A stretch of DNA of 64,000 nt. Origin: Blakeslea trispora (lineage: Eukaryota > Mucoromycota > Mucoromycetes > Mucorales > Choanephoraceae). Numbering within the stretch: the first letter of the stretch is position 1; each line of letters starts with the position of its first letter. The stretch is taken from assembly GCA_025331445.1 (NCBI GenBank), contig JAIWNE010000039.1, forward strand, positions 62,001 through 126,000, read 5' to 3'. The notes below the pieces were generated by a model. That model was given only the letters and a program-made list of their open reading frames with translations. It was not told where the DNA came from and ran no database searches. Positions 26,305 to 37,455 of this stretch are shown piece by piece. A program made the translations under genes and the position numbers.

Positions 26305-26779
26305 TGCATATCAATCTATGGTATGAAAAAGCTTAAAAAAAAGGGGGGAGATCCAAGAAGAAAAAAGAGCAGAGAAAATTAACACCAGGGGAAACAGAAG
26401 TGTAATTAAACAAAAAATTATTTTGTGTAGCATTTGCACGACAAAAAGGTTTAGCTAATTTTTTTTTATTTACGATTTAACAATAAAGATTTCTACTTCT
26501 GGCAATTCGAAATGACGTTTTAGATGTATAATACAACTATGAATGCCTCATAAAAAGAAAGAGAGATAGAATAGTCCTCTTTTCGTGTCTGTTAAACAAG
26601 CAAATATAATACACGAAAAAAACAAAAAATTTGTCTTTTGCCTCTAATTTGCGCACGGATCCTTACAAACAGGTGGTGTTTTTCAATTTTCAAGAAAAAA
26701 AGAAAGTAAAGGGGAAAGAGGGGCTTTAATTGTCCTATTTTTTCTTTCTTTCTTTGTTTGTTTGTTTGTCTGTTTGTAT
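26305..26779. other. Divergent promoter region between BAR/PH gene and MBOAT gene
   Basis: No coding sequence. It is A-rich, with CT-rich stretches before the plus-strand start and a TTTG(T) repeat at 26,750-26,775. Confidence 0.5.
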
Positions 26780-28108
26780 ATGTTGGACAATTTGGTGTTC
26801 ACAGGAGGAGAGAACAGAATTGTCTCTTCAGCACACCCTGCATTGTTGGTAATACCAACTACGTTACTGACAGCTATTGTTGCCATCCCAACAAACAAGA
26901 TGGCAAACAGCACAAAGCAGATCTTGTCAGTCCCGTTACTGTTGGCACTTTTTCTTATACCTTTTGGCTTTCGCAACGGCAATAAAGGTTTTGTAGGCTT
27001 GTACTGTATCTCGAGAGAGACACTTATCTGTTTGTTTCCACTATTTTAGTGCATGACTTGATAGTTTGCCTGACAAATTACAATTTATTTCTCAGACATA
27101 TTGAGTCATTTTGGATAAGCCCTGTTGTCTATCAAAAGCCTGTTTATATTTCACTAGAGTCGCTTTGGATTGAATTCTGGAGTTGCTTGCGTACTTTTCC
27201 AGTTAAAGATACCAAGAAGACATACCCTAAAGACAAGGTAAACTAAAACATAAACAAAAAAAAAAGTGCAGTGCAAATTTACTCCTTTACCAAAGAAATT
27301 TTATCACATTATACCATATCTATGTGTACACCTGATGGTGACTGATGTATTGGCCAACTGGGCTACTTCGTTTACTGGTCAAGAAGTGATGGCTATGCGA
27401 CATGAAAAGCCTGTAACCTATTTTGCATTCTATTTAGTCTGTATCATTGTCCTCAACAGTGCATTCAACACAATTGGCTACAGTCTACAGCTATTTTACT
27501 GCGTCTGCTTTGAGCAAGGATCTTATTCATCAGAACAATGGCGACCCATGATGAAAAATCCTATTCTATCTAGCTCGCTCCAGGAGCTTTGGTCCGAGCG
27601 TTGGCATTGGTTGTTTAAATCAACTTGGTTAGCCATGCCTTTCCGACCTACCCGTATTATTACAATGCGGTTCTTGACCAAACGTATCAAGCATCCTAAA
27701 CAAGTGGCTTTTGTAGCTGCTTTTGTATCTGTCTTTGTGGCTTCTGCCTTTATGCATGAGTATGTTGTTGCAGCAAATGTAGGATTGCCTGTTTATTGGA
27801 GTATGTTTAAAGGAGAGCAGTGTATGTTTTTCATTGGTCATGGACTTGCTGTCTTGTTTGAGCAGTTGATACAACAAGCGGTTTTGCCAAAGCTTCCTCA
27901 TAAGCTACAAAACTCCATTTGGCTTAGCATCCTAGGACGTATTTGGACAGCACTTTTTGGATTTTTCACGTTCCATTACATTGCGCATGGATTTTTGACT
28001 TGGGGCTTTCAATTTGATAATCCATTCCAACTTTCCAAACCTTTTATTAGAGAATGTGTTTATTCACATCCTGCCTTGTTGGCTCATTTTGGAAGCCATT
28101 TTACATAG
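26780..28108 (+). CDS. MBOAT acyltransferase, wax synthase-like
   Basis: I join exons 26780-27000, 27096-27237 and 27272-28108 to 399 residues. The C-terminal part has the wax-synthase (MBOAT_2) signature SLQELWSERWHWLFKSTW...PFRPTR followed by the catalytic histidine in FMHEYVV, with about eight hydrophobic helices in total. The family esterifies fatty alcohols or other acceptors with acyl-CoA in the ER; the acceptor here is unknown. The junction of exon 3 uses the CAG at 27269-27271. The donor of exon 1 at 27001 (GTACTG) is the only choice I found that keeps the frame into HIESFWISP, but it is a weak site, so the first intron is less sure. I start at the ATG at 26780; upstream in-frame codons are TTG/GTT only. 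Confidence 0.78.
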
Positions 28109-28224
28109 AAAAAAAAAACAGTACAAAAATCAGTCTTTATAAATACAAAAAAAAAAATTGGAGAGGTTGGTATATATATAAATAAGTACATGTACGATTA
28201 GGCAGTGAGTAAAAAGAAAAGAGT

Positions 28225-30775
28225 TTATCTTTTGTCAGACACTTGAGCTAATCGCTGCGCTAATGCCGCCTTCAATTCATCATTCTGTGAAGACACAACG
28301 GGAGGTCTAGGGGCAGGACGAGGAGGTACAACTGGTGGTTGAGCAGCAGTAAAAGATCTGCTTTCTCGAGCAGTCTGTTGATGTTCCGCAAGTGATATAT
28401 CAATTTCTTCTTTTGAAGAATCAGACATAGCTGATAACCTTTCCAAACCTTCATGAATTGTGATGGGTCGTCCCTTGAAAGAGGAAAAGAATCCATTCTT
28501 TCGCTTCTCTTCATCTTCCTCGTCCATGCTAGTGGGTCGACTGTTGTTTTCACCACCGCTAGCATTTCCAAATGAGATACTGCCTGTGCTGAATCGACTG
28601 TTATTACTAAAGACAGAACTGGTACGATGCATACTGGTTGCATTGCTGCTTGTGCTTCGTGCACCGTACAGATTGTTTGTCTTGTTTGGTGAAGGTTCTC
28701 TTAGATGACTCAGCTCGTCTACTGTATTTTGGTTGACCCAAGAGCGCATGAGGATATACTGGGTTGCCATTTTTTGTTGCTCTTCTAAATTGTTATTGTC
28801 ATCATCATCCATGACAGAGGTATCTGCACTTAAAGCACTGATGTTAGACGAACTATTACTACTACCAAGATTGGCATTGTTATTGCTGCTACTGCTAGAA
28901 GAGTCAAATCCAAAAAGGGTGGTGCCACTAAAACGTTGGATACGAGAAGCACCTCGATGAAGTGCATTGCTGATAGCAGGCCTGAAATGATGCTTTTGAG
29001 ATGACTTTAAGAATGAGTTTGGCAGTTGTGGTGTATAGCGTGGCCCCGTTTGGAAAAGATACATTGTATGGAGCACTTCACGAATCCGAGGTTCATCTTC
29101 AGCCTTCATGTGCTGCTCATGTTGATTGGATTTGAAGGCAGCCAACAAATAAGTGATGTCATGAATAAACGTGCCAAGAAAAGGTACGGTCGGTCGTGCA
29201 AAATGCTCGTCTCTAATCTGCTGTACACTCTTACCATTGACAACGGTGGTGCTGACCATACCCATATGCTCTCGATATTGACCATAATTATTAGCTTCTG
29301 ACATTAACTCATTTAATGTATCAAGTTTAACTGAGCTCTTTTTGGGTATATAGGCCCATGTTCTCTTCAATCGCTGTACAGGCGGGGTGCTGAGTGCTGA
29401 AATGATTGCCTTTAATGTCTGATAATTATTAATCTCAAAGCACCGAGAGGCTACCTTAATCCAATAATGAATTAGTTGAGCACGTGAAGACGCTTCCTGT
29501 GGCAATAGAATCGCGTGCTCAATGCAGCGTGTGATATAATTGAAGAAGTCGGTTGAGGCAACAATGCGGGGATGAGGGTGCTTGGAGGAATGCTCCAATA
29601 AAGCTAAGGGTGGTATAGCGTTGAAAATGGCCGATTCAATAAGCGTTATTTGATAAGCGATCACATGAGCTCCGAACTGAAGTATACTTGGAATGGTAGC
29701 GGCGCTCATGTAGATAGTACGAACACCATTGAGTGTTACCTTGAGTTCAGCCATCACACGAAGATATTGTGCAATTGTTTGATCAATATCGTCCTCAGTC
29801 ATTGTCTCGTTTGGGAGGGGTTGGCCATTCAACATGGCTTGTTTCCTCATTCGGTAGTGGCGTATTTTCTCCTCGAGGTCGTTTACTTTGGCTTGTAAGT
29901 TACGATGCGTTGTCAAAAGTGGTGGGGCAGGAATAAGAGGAACATGATCTGTATTCATGGAGGAAGAGTAAGAAGGGGCCAGACTGTCACCTGCATTTGT
30001 CTGAGCAGGTACGAGATAGTTGGGATCAATCTCTCCTTCAGCAACAATTCGAATGGCAGATGTATCTTCGTGAGCAAATTCAGTGTATGGCCTATTTTGG
30101 GTCATTGTGGCTGGGTGTTGAAAAGGTGGCAAACTAACTGGGCGATGATTATTTCCGGGAACACGTGGTCTAATGATGTTATCGGGTGAATTGTCTATGC
30201 AAAACAGAATTATTATTCATGCCTTTTGTTTTCTCGATCACTAAGAGAACCTACCCTGCAATTCATCTTCTTTCGTGAATGTAGGTGATGAAGATCGAGA
30301 GTTGGCATGTACAGAGGGTTTAGGTGGAACGAGTGGCTTTTGCATTCTAGAAGGTTTGGGAGGTAAAGGTGGTCGAGGTATCTTGGCATCTGTGTGCTGA
30401 ATTGTGGAGGGCGAATGGTGTTCAATAATACTTTCAATGTGTGATAGACATGTCTTCGTAGATGTGATTAGCTGATGATAATGTTTTGGACTCGACACAA
30501 TGGCTAACAATAAACTGTTTAAGATGTGTGTTTTTCATGCATAAAAGGCATATTCTTACAAGCATGAACAAACTTCACGTCATTTAATGCTGCAATGGCT
30601 TTTTGGCTTGCTGCTGTAAAGGCAAAATAGGCTTCCTATCAGAAAGGAAATCAGGCCAAATGAGTATCATTGACCCGAGTAAGCAAAAAAAAAAAAAAGA
30701 GCTCACCTTGTATTGACCTTTTTCTTCCAACTCAATAGCCAGTTCAACAGCTTCTGTCACTTGGTCATCTGTCAT
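28225..30775 (-). CDS. Ras guanine-nucleotide exchange factor with N-terminal MIT-like domain
   Basis: Four exons (30775-30707, 30635-30560, 30503-30255, 30194-28225) give 787 residues. The C-terminal half carries a CDC25-type RasGEF domain: AYQITLIESAIFNAIPPLALL, IHYWIKVASRCFEINNYQTLKAIISALSTPPVQRLKRTW, and TVPFLGTFIHDITYLLAAF, the segments that open the Ras nucleotide site. The first ~75 residues (DQVTEAVELAIELEEKGQYKEAYFAFTAAS) look like a three-helix MIT domain, which elsewhere binds ESCRT-III tails. Between the two lie proline-rich PPLPPKPSR-type SH3-ligand motifs and a short coiled coil (LQAKVNDLEEKIRHYRMRK). The tail is serine/asparagine-rich and ends in another proline-rich stretch. 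There is no SH3 or RasGEF-N domain that I can see. It faces away from the universal-stress-like gene. Confidence 0.85.
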
Positions 30776-30960
30776 GGCCACACTTCAAGTACCCAAGAGA
30801 TGAGAGAGAAAAAAAAACAGGCGGCCACGAAAAAAAAGGTGGGAAAAAAAGAGAGAAAGGGAGAGAGAGGAGAGAAGAAGAAAAAGAAAGAGAAAATAGA
30901 TAGAAGAAAAAAAAATTAAGAAAAACTGTTCGGGAAAAAACAAAGCGGGATTACTTTGCT

Positions 30961-31975
30961 TTAATTCTCTTTTAATTTATTATCATTTTTTATACAAATC
31001 CATTTGGCCCATTTTGCTTTCAATTTAGAAAAGCCAAAGGCTGTAGGCGGCGGCAATTCGGTAGACTTTGTCACTAATGTCTGCTTGTCTCTTACAATGG
31101 CTACAGGTGTATGCGTATGCTTTAGGCGATATTTGAATATACCTGCACCTGAATAGGCGTGTTTGTATTTGGGTTTGTTACATGCGCTCACGACCACCAT
31201 AGAAGGTTGATACATCCTTGTCTATCAATGAACTAAGATATTCTTATTCTTGTTTTTTTTTCTGTTCATATTGAATCATACCATCTCCTCCAGTACAACT
31301 TCAGGTCTACCAAAAGTCAATTCGACTACCATATTAATCTAATATGAAACAAGTATTACTAGAATGTTTCTATGGTAAACAAATAAGCTTACTTGCATTA
31401 TCTCCTTGATGTGATTCCACTATCCAATTCATGATCTCTTTTGCTTTCTGTTTAGGTAAAATGTCTTGATCTTTTTTTTTTTTTTTTACAAGAAAAAAAA
31501 AGGGGGGGGGAGCATTTTTAATATGTTATCATACACTTGTAAGAAAAAAACACACAATACCAGGGTAGGGATAGTTAAAAGACGAATGAACAGCTACCAC
31601 CACAATTTCGTCTCCTTCATCAATCAAATTCTATAAAATCAGGTAAGCTTCAGATTGCAACAAAAAAGAGACAATCAAAAGGCCTACCATGAGTGTAAAG
31701 GTTAATGGGTCTTGTATCTTGGAATTTTCGTCGATGCTTATTCTCAAGAGATCAATAACGACCATAAAAGTGCGAGTCCGTTTTGTACGCTCGAATCCTT
31801 GGCTAGATTGTTTAAGAGTAAAGGAATGATAGGTTGGTGAGATGTTGGTTACATTGTCAAAGGAAACTCGACGCTGATATGTGAAGAAAGAAGTCTGTAT
31901 TGAATGTCTTGAATCTACAAGAGAAGATGATGAGGTATGCTTAATTACATTTGTGTCATCAAATGCAATTGTCAT
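30961..31975 (-). CDS. Universal stress protein-like (UspA fold) protein
   Basis: Five exons (31975-31688, 31630-31561, 31464-31397, 31338-31282, 31221-30961) join to 247 residues. After a ~70-residue tail comes RTFMVVIDL, the first strand of a USP Rossmann-like fold. INMVVELTFGRPEVVLEEM and MVVVSACNK follow, and the closing SGAGIFKYRLKHTHTPVAIVRD corresponds to the ATP-loop and last strand of the family. The usual first-loop D is present (VIDL). Function of fungal USP-like proteins is not established. Intron 3 has a GC donor (GCAAGT at 31396); choosing the nearby GT two bases later puts a stop in frame, so GC-AG is required. Intron 2 contains a run of nine G at 31502-31510 and long A runs. 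Confidence 0.72.
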
Positions 31976-32265
31976 TATTGCAACAAAGAAAACAAAACAG
32001 AAAAAAAAAGATCGAAAAATAAAGCAATTCTCCCGAATTCATAGCAGGAAAAAGACAGTGTTTACTTTTTACTATTAACAAACAAGTGTAGATTATGGGT
32101 TCAATGTCAAAGATATCAGTTCCTTTTTGTGTCTTTTACATGCATACAGTATATATTTATTTTCCTAAATAAACCAACCAAACAAATATAGTTTTGTCAC
32201 AATATGTAATAAATACTTTTTCTTGTTCTCTGTCCTCTCCCTTTTATTTTAAGCTGTCAATGATT

Positions 32266-33362
32266 CTACTGTTGTTGAGTGGGTGACCATAGTGTGGAAT
32301 TATCGACAAAAGATGGGACATCCATTGGGTTTAATTGTTTTAATTTGGCGAGATGTGAATGTTCAATATGATATTTGAGGCCATTCAGATTCTTGTATCG
32401 TTTGTTGCAATATCCAATAGTGCACATATAAGGCTTTTGTGCATCCCTTTCAGCTTCACTTAACGTATCTTCATCTGAATGACCATGCATTTGATGATAT
32501 TTAAGGCCGTTTGGATTCTTGTATGCTTTTTCACAATTAGCTATAGGACATTTGTAAGGCTTATCTGTACCGTCATCTATTATCATGTTTTTTTTAGTCG
32601 CTTGTTTTGTATTGTTAACAAAAGAAGGGCTTACCACATGTTTGGTACAAAGCTTCAGCCCGAAAATAAGAAAGTTCAGGGTGTGTCTGTTGAGCGTTGG
32701 CTAATACTTTTTGAAGAATCTCGTCTGTATGTTGGGGAAGATTAGGGATAGTTACAGATGCAGCCGAGTTAATGGTATTATTAGCTGTCACAGAAAGTGA
32801 TGGTGGTGGTTGTGGTAGAGGAGATGGATGTACGCTCATGGTTGGGCTTAAATCGACAGGTGTAGAAGCTGCAGATAAGGGTTTTTGTCGCAGCAAAGGG
32901 CTACTTGTTAATGCCGCCAATTCATGTGGTTGCGTAGGCAATGGTGTATCTATGTCATCCATCATAATATCATCTTCTTCGTCTTCTTCTTTCACAACTG
33001 GCTCTGGCTCTTCTTCAATAGGTGCATGGTGGTGCTCTTCATAGTGATGTAGAAGCTCATGGAGATCTTTCACTCGAGTACCACAACAAACCAAGTCAGA
33101 ACAAAACTGTGACTCTAATTCTCGCTGGTGAACAAAGCTGTCTCGGTGTTGGAATATGGCTGGCATGGTGTGTGAAGAAGGTGAATAAGATAAAGCAGAA
33201 CTTCCACTTGTACTACTGCGGCAATACCCAATAAATTAATATTAAAAATTGATTTCCCAGTGTTTTTTTTTTTAATCTAATCACTAAAAAAAAAGAAAAA
33301 AGAGCTTATACTTACAGTGAGTGTTTACGCTGAAAGCTTATGGGAATGTTCTGAGAAGACAT
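32266..33362 (-). CDS. SFP1: SFP1-like C2H2 zinc-finger transcription factor
   Basis: Three exons (33362-33316, 33215-32635, 32576-32266) encode 312 residues. The C-terminus has two paired fingers, KPYKCPIANCEKAYKNPNGLKYHQMHGH and KPYMCTIGYCNKRYKNLNGLKYHIEHSH, which are the split-finger arrangement of Sfp1, the fungal regulator of ribosome-protein and ribosome-biogenesis genes downstream of TOR. An additional degenerate finger is near residue 45 (FCSDLVCCGTRVKDLHELLHHYEEHH), also typical. The middle is acidic, then serine/proline-rich, and probably disordered. Direct control of RPL22 in this window would be speculation. Exon 1 codes only 15 residues. The call is by motif recognition. Confidence 0.85.
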
Positions 33363-35307
33363 TTAAGCAAGATGAAAGAAAAGAAAGGGATAGAGTAGAG
33401 TAAAGTATAAAGAGTACAAGAATAATAAAAATAACAAAAGAAAGAGAAAAAGATGAAAAAACTAAAGATAGAGAAAATTAGATAAAATGATGGCAGGAAT
33501 TTCTTGTTTCGGTTGAGGTTTCAAAAGAAAGGGAAAAATGACAGGTGAAATCATAGTTTCGCACCGCTTTCTACTTCTTTTCCTTTTCTTTTAGGATTTC
33601 CTTTTTCTCATGTCTTTTTTTTTTATCAAAAGCTTTATTGCTTGTTTTCTTGGTACGCAACTACATGATAGCATCTTACTTTTTCTTACGTAGAAGCCGA
33701 TAGTCATTCATTGGTACTGAAACATGACGTACAGGCTTTCTTTCTAATGGCTAAACAAATCAGATTACTGGCACCATATCCAAGATTCGAATGCCGATTT
33801 GAACAGGAATCTGAAAATGGACATTTGTCAAAACAAACTTCACATACTACTTGACTTGTGTAACAAAGATATCATATTTCGGCTTTCAGATGTAGTCATT
33901 TTGAGGACTGTTTAAAGTTTGAAATTTAATGAAGTTGTCAGTGGACGTCTTGGTAATACAATAAGAATTAAACTCAGAACACAAAAGAATTTTTGTAACT
34001 TGAACAAGACATCTATAGACAGAAAGAAACAAAGTATTCAGACTAGTACATGGACATAGCTCGAATATTTAGGATGAGAGAAAGCCTTCATGAATGCGGA
34101 CAGAAGCATAGATTCAAGCATCACTCGACAATATAAAAGTGATGGTCTGAGATACAATCAGCTTGTGGCTCGCCATCTCTACACAATGCGCCCTGTAGCA
34201 AAGGAAAACCAATATCATGGTCTGTGACTTCCTGAAGAAGCTGTTAAAGTACTAGTCAAACAAGACGAAAGCTAAAAAAAACCTTCAAGGTAAACTATGA
34301 CTCCAACCAACAGCTACCTGACTCACATATTCTGTGTTGGCGATTAGGCGATTGAAAATAATAATAATAATAATAAAAATACTTTGAGACAATAGTTAAT
34401 GGCACTCATAGAAATCCATCGTTCAGAAAAGGTGAATGAGGTAAAAGAAACTTATGCGTAACTCTTGGTGAATTAGTCAAACAACGTCTTGGATAGAGCT
34501 GCTTTCGTGATTAGCAAATGCAAACTACTCTCGAGTACGTCTAGTAAGGCTTTTCTTTTCCAAAGCATCCATAATGTCACACGATGAATAGCTTGGATAA
34601 CAAAGATTGAATTCATCATACCCAAGAAAAGAAGTCGACTTGACACTCAATGACGAAGATCAGAATGCCCTCCCCTTTGATTCTCTGAATATAGTCACAA
34701 AGAAAAATAGACTTTGTTAAATCTTTAGAAAATGACTTCAAAGAATACATTACCTTAGCCAAAGGAAGCTATCATCTAAATGACAATCTGCCATCTGCAC
34801 ATGAGATTCAGGCTTTTGAGTAGAGAATGATTGAAAAGCATCAACTCATTGCCTAAAGATTTTATCGATGCAAAGACATGAACAGTATCTCAACCTTGAG
34901 ACTCAACTCTGACTCAAAAATTTTCAAGTCGGACTCTCAAATTTGGCTGGAGAGTTTCCTTTTTAAAAAGTATTTTTTAGTCTCACTGCTTAAAAAATAA
35001 AAAATACTTGCAAAATACTTAGGTATTTTCCTCACTCTGACTGATCTGTGTCTCATAACAATAAAATTGCTTGATGACCAATCAAAAGGCTAAATTAAGC
35101 AACTGAGTTAAAAAATTCCATAAAAGGGTGAAAGTCTGTAGTACCTGATTCTGTCAAATACACTTGATTGCATTAAATACAACCTTCGAATTTTCACCAT
35201 GACTCACACACCATCATGTTGAGTATATGACTGAGTTTTCTGTGCTATACATATATACTTAGTTTTTGAGCTTTTTACCACAAAGTTATCTACTTTAATA
35301 CACTAAA
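33363..35307. other. Intergenic region upstream of the Crypton
   Basis: About 1.9 kb without genes. It contains an (ATA)n microsatellite near 34,358-34,378. At 34,910-35,035, AAAAAGTATTTTTTAG and neighbouring short repeats recur in altered form at 37,800-37,920, on the other side of the Crypton. This may mark the ends of a wider mobile unit. Confidence 0.45.
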
Positions 35308-37455
35308 ATGAACTCTCAATTGAATCAACAAACAAACGCTATCGAAGAAGTCCAATCTATGATTGATACAAACACTGCTATGTATCGCAGCAACCAGATG
35401 ATTCTTGCTAACAGTATGGCCAACCGCCCTGTCAACACTATCAAAGCATATACTGCAAAGCAGAATGAATGGAAGGTACAGTTATGCCAATAAGCATTTA
35501 ATAACATCAAATCTGATTTTTTGAATTTATTTTATAGCAATGGTGTCGTGAAACCAACTTTGCAGACGGCGAAATAGTTACCGATGCCAAACTTAGCTTC
35601 TTCTTGGACAGCTATGTTATGACCCGTGGCAGAAAGAAGCAAAGAGGCTCAGATGGATCTCCTATTCCATTGGGTAGAGAATCTATCCTTGCCTATGTTA
35701 AAGCTGTATCCGATCTTTACAACGTTCAGAAAGCTCTCAACATCAATTCCAACGAGGCAGCCAGAGGACCTTTGGTTCGTACTTTTCTGGATAATTTGGA
35801 AAAGAGCAAGGTCAAGCAAAGAAGAGCTGCTTTTGAGGACAGAGGAAAGAACACTTTAAATGATGGATACACTAAAGAAGAATTATTGAAAATTAGTCAG
35901 TACTTCATCAATAAAAAAAACAACACCAACGGTTCTCGTGATAGACTTTGTTTCTTGCTCAGTCATGCAATGCTTTGTAGAAGTCAAACTTCCTTGGGGA
36001 TTTAACTTCCAGATCTCTTTTCAATCACTCTTGAGAACCAAGGCGCTACTAAATGCATTTCTTTGGTGGCTACGATTAGTTTTGGCAAAACCAACCAACA
36101 CGGCAAAATTGAGTATGGATCTTCCATCCGTCACAAAAAAGTTGAACTGTGTTCTGTGGGTGCTCTGGCTGTTTACCTCTTTTCCCGTTTTCATTTTGAA
36201 AATGAAGCATTTCCCGACTTCTCCGAGAGAAAGAACTGGTATGAAACCGTACTTTTCAAAGGCAAGAATGAGAAGACTGCCATAACATACCAAGCCCAAC
36301 ACAAGATCTATGTTGAGGCATTCAAGCAAGTTGGTATCCATACCTCCAAGGTTACCCATGCCAACAAAAGAGTGCTCTCAACATGATTGCTCAAGAGAAT
36401 GTGCCAGGTGATCAGCAAAGAATGGTAGGAAGATGGGGTACCGATAGAATGGTGGGATGCTACATCTCAAGCTTACCTGTGGATGCAATGAAGAGTCTTG
36501 CTGGCTTCCCTGTTGTTGCAAACAACTACTTCCTTCCTCGTGCAGTTGTCCTCCCACCTGCAAGCTTACAAGCAATGGTGTTTCCACAGGTTGATCTTTG
36601 GAAACAAAGATTTGAACGACAAGAGGGTGTACAAGAAGATATCGCTGCCCCAAACTTTTTGAACTTGCTTTCAAACCTTCGTGTTGTTTTCCTTCAGGTA
36701 ACTATTATCCATCCCATTCGCCACATACCTTTGACTAAAGTTTTTTTATATATTAGGATTCTGTTGTTCTTAAGCAGAAATATCCTGGTTACTATCTTTG
36801 GTCATGTGAAATCTTTTCTTCTGACGCTTATAAGGAATTCGAAGGCCAAGTACTTGCTGCTGTTGCTGAAAACGAACAAGCATTTAATACAAGCCAGATG
36901 GTTCAAGCTGTGTTACCAGATCTTGTCTCGTCCATTGCCACTGGTTTTGACACCCTTACATCCAAGCTGCAAGTACTACAATCCTCTCAAGAAGACAGCA
37001 ACAAGAAGATGAATGAGCATTTTGCTAAGTTTTTTGCTCTTGGAAATGCTTGTTTCAATGGTAGCTCTTCTTCCTCTGTTCCCTCTTCTTTGCCTTCTTC
37101 TTTGGTTTCTCCTGCCACTCTGCCCAGCCCAAATAGTGTAGTAAATGCTCCAACTGCCTATTCAATGAACCGTAGCCTCGTGAGTATCACTGACGTTTGG
37201 AGAGAATATGCAGTTGGTTTGTTTGAGGGACCCTCAGTAAAGCGTTTGGAGGAGCAATTCGGTACAAGCTGGCGCAAAGACAGGAAAGAATCTCGCTTCT
37301 TTAGCAGACGAAGAGAAATCTACAGCATGGTAGAGAAGAAAGCTGAAGAAGAGATGATTTCCTGCGAAGAGGCAGCAAGAAGACTAGAGCAGGATCGTGC
37401 TAACCTCAAAGTTAGCATTGATAAGTTTCGAAACATTCGTAGAGTACAACAATAA
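35308..37455 (+). pseudogene. Crypton-type tyrosine recombinase with GCR1_C DNA-binding domain (broken)
   Basis: The reading frame runs through exons 35308-35475 and 35538-~36697, then 36757-37455, separated by two GT-AG introns. The N-terminal PVNTIKAYTAKQNEWK...FADGEIVT is the Crypton SAM-like core-binding region. SRDRLCFLLSHAMLCRSQ carries the first catalytic arginine, THANKR the second box, and RMVGRWGTDRMVGCYISSLP the catalytic tyrosine. The C-terminus DVWREYAVGLFEGPSVKRLEEQFG...WRKDRKESRFFSRRREIY is a GCR1_C domain. An in-frame TAA at 36003-36005 and a one-base deletion near 36375 break the frame, so no full protein is made. A coiled coil (EQDRANLKVSIDKFRNI) ends it. Cryptons move as circles by tyrosine recombination. 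The damage is slight, so the copy is fairly recent. Confidence 0.85.
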
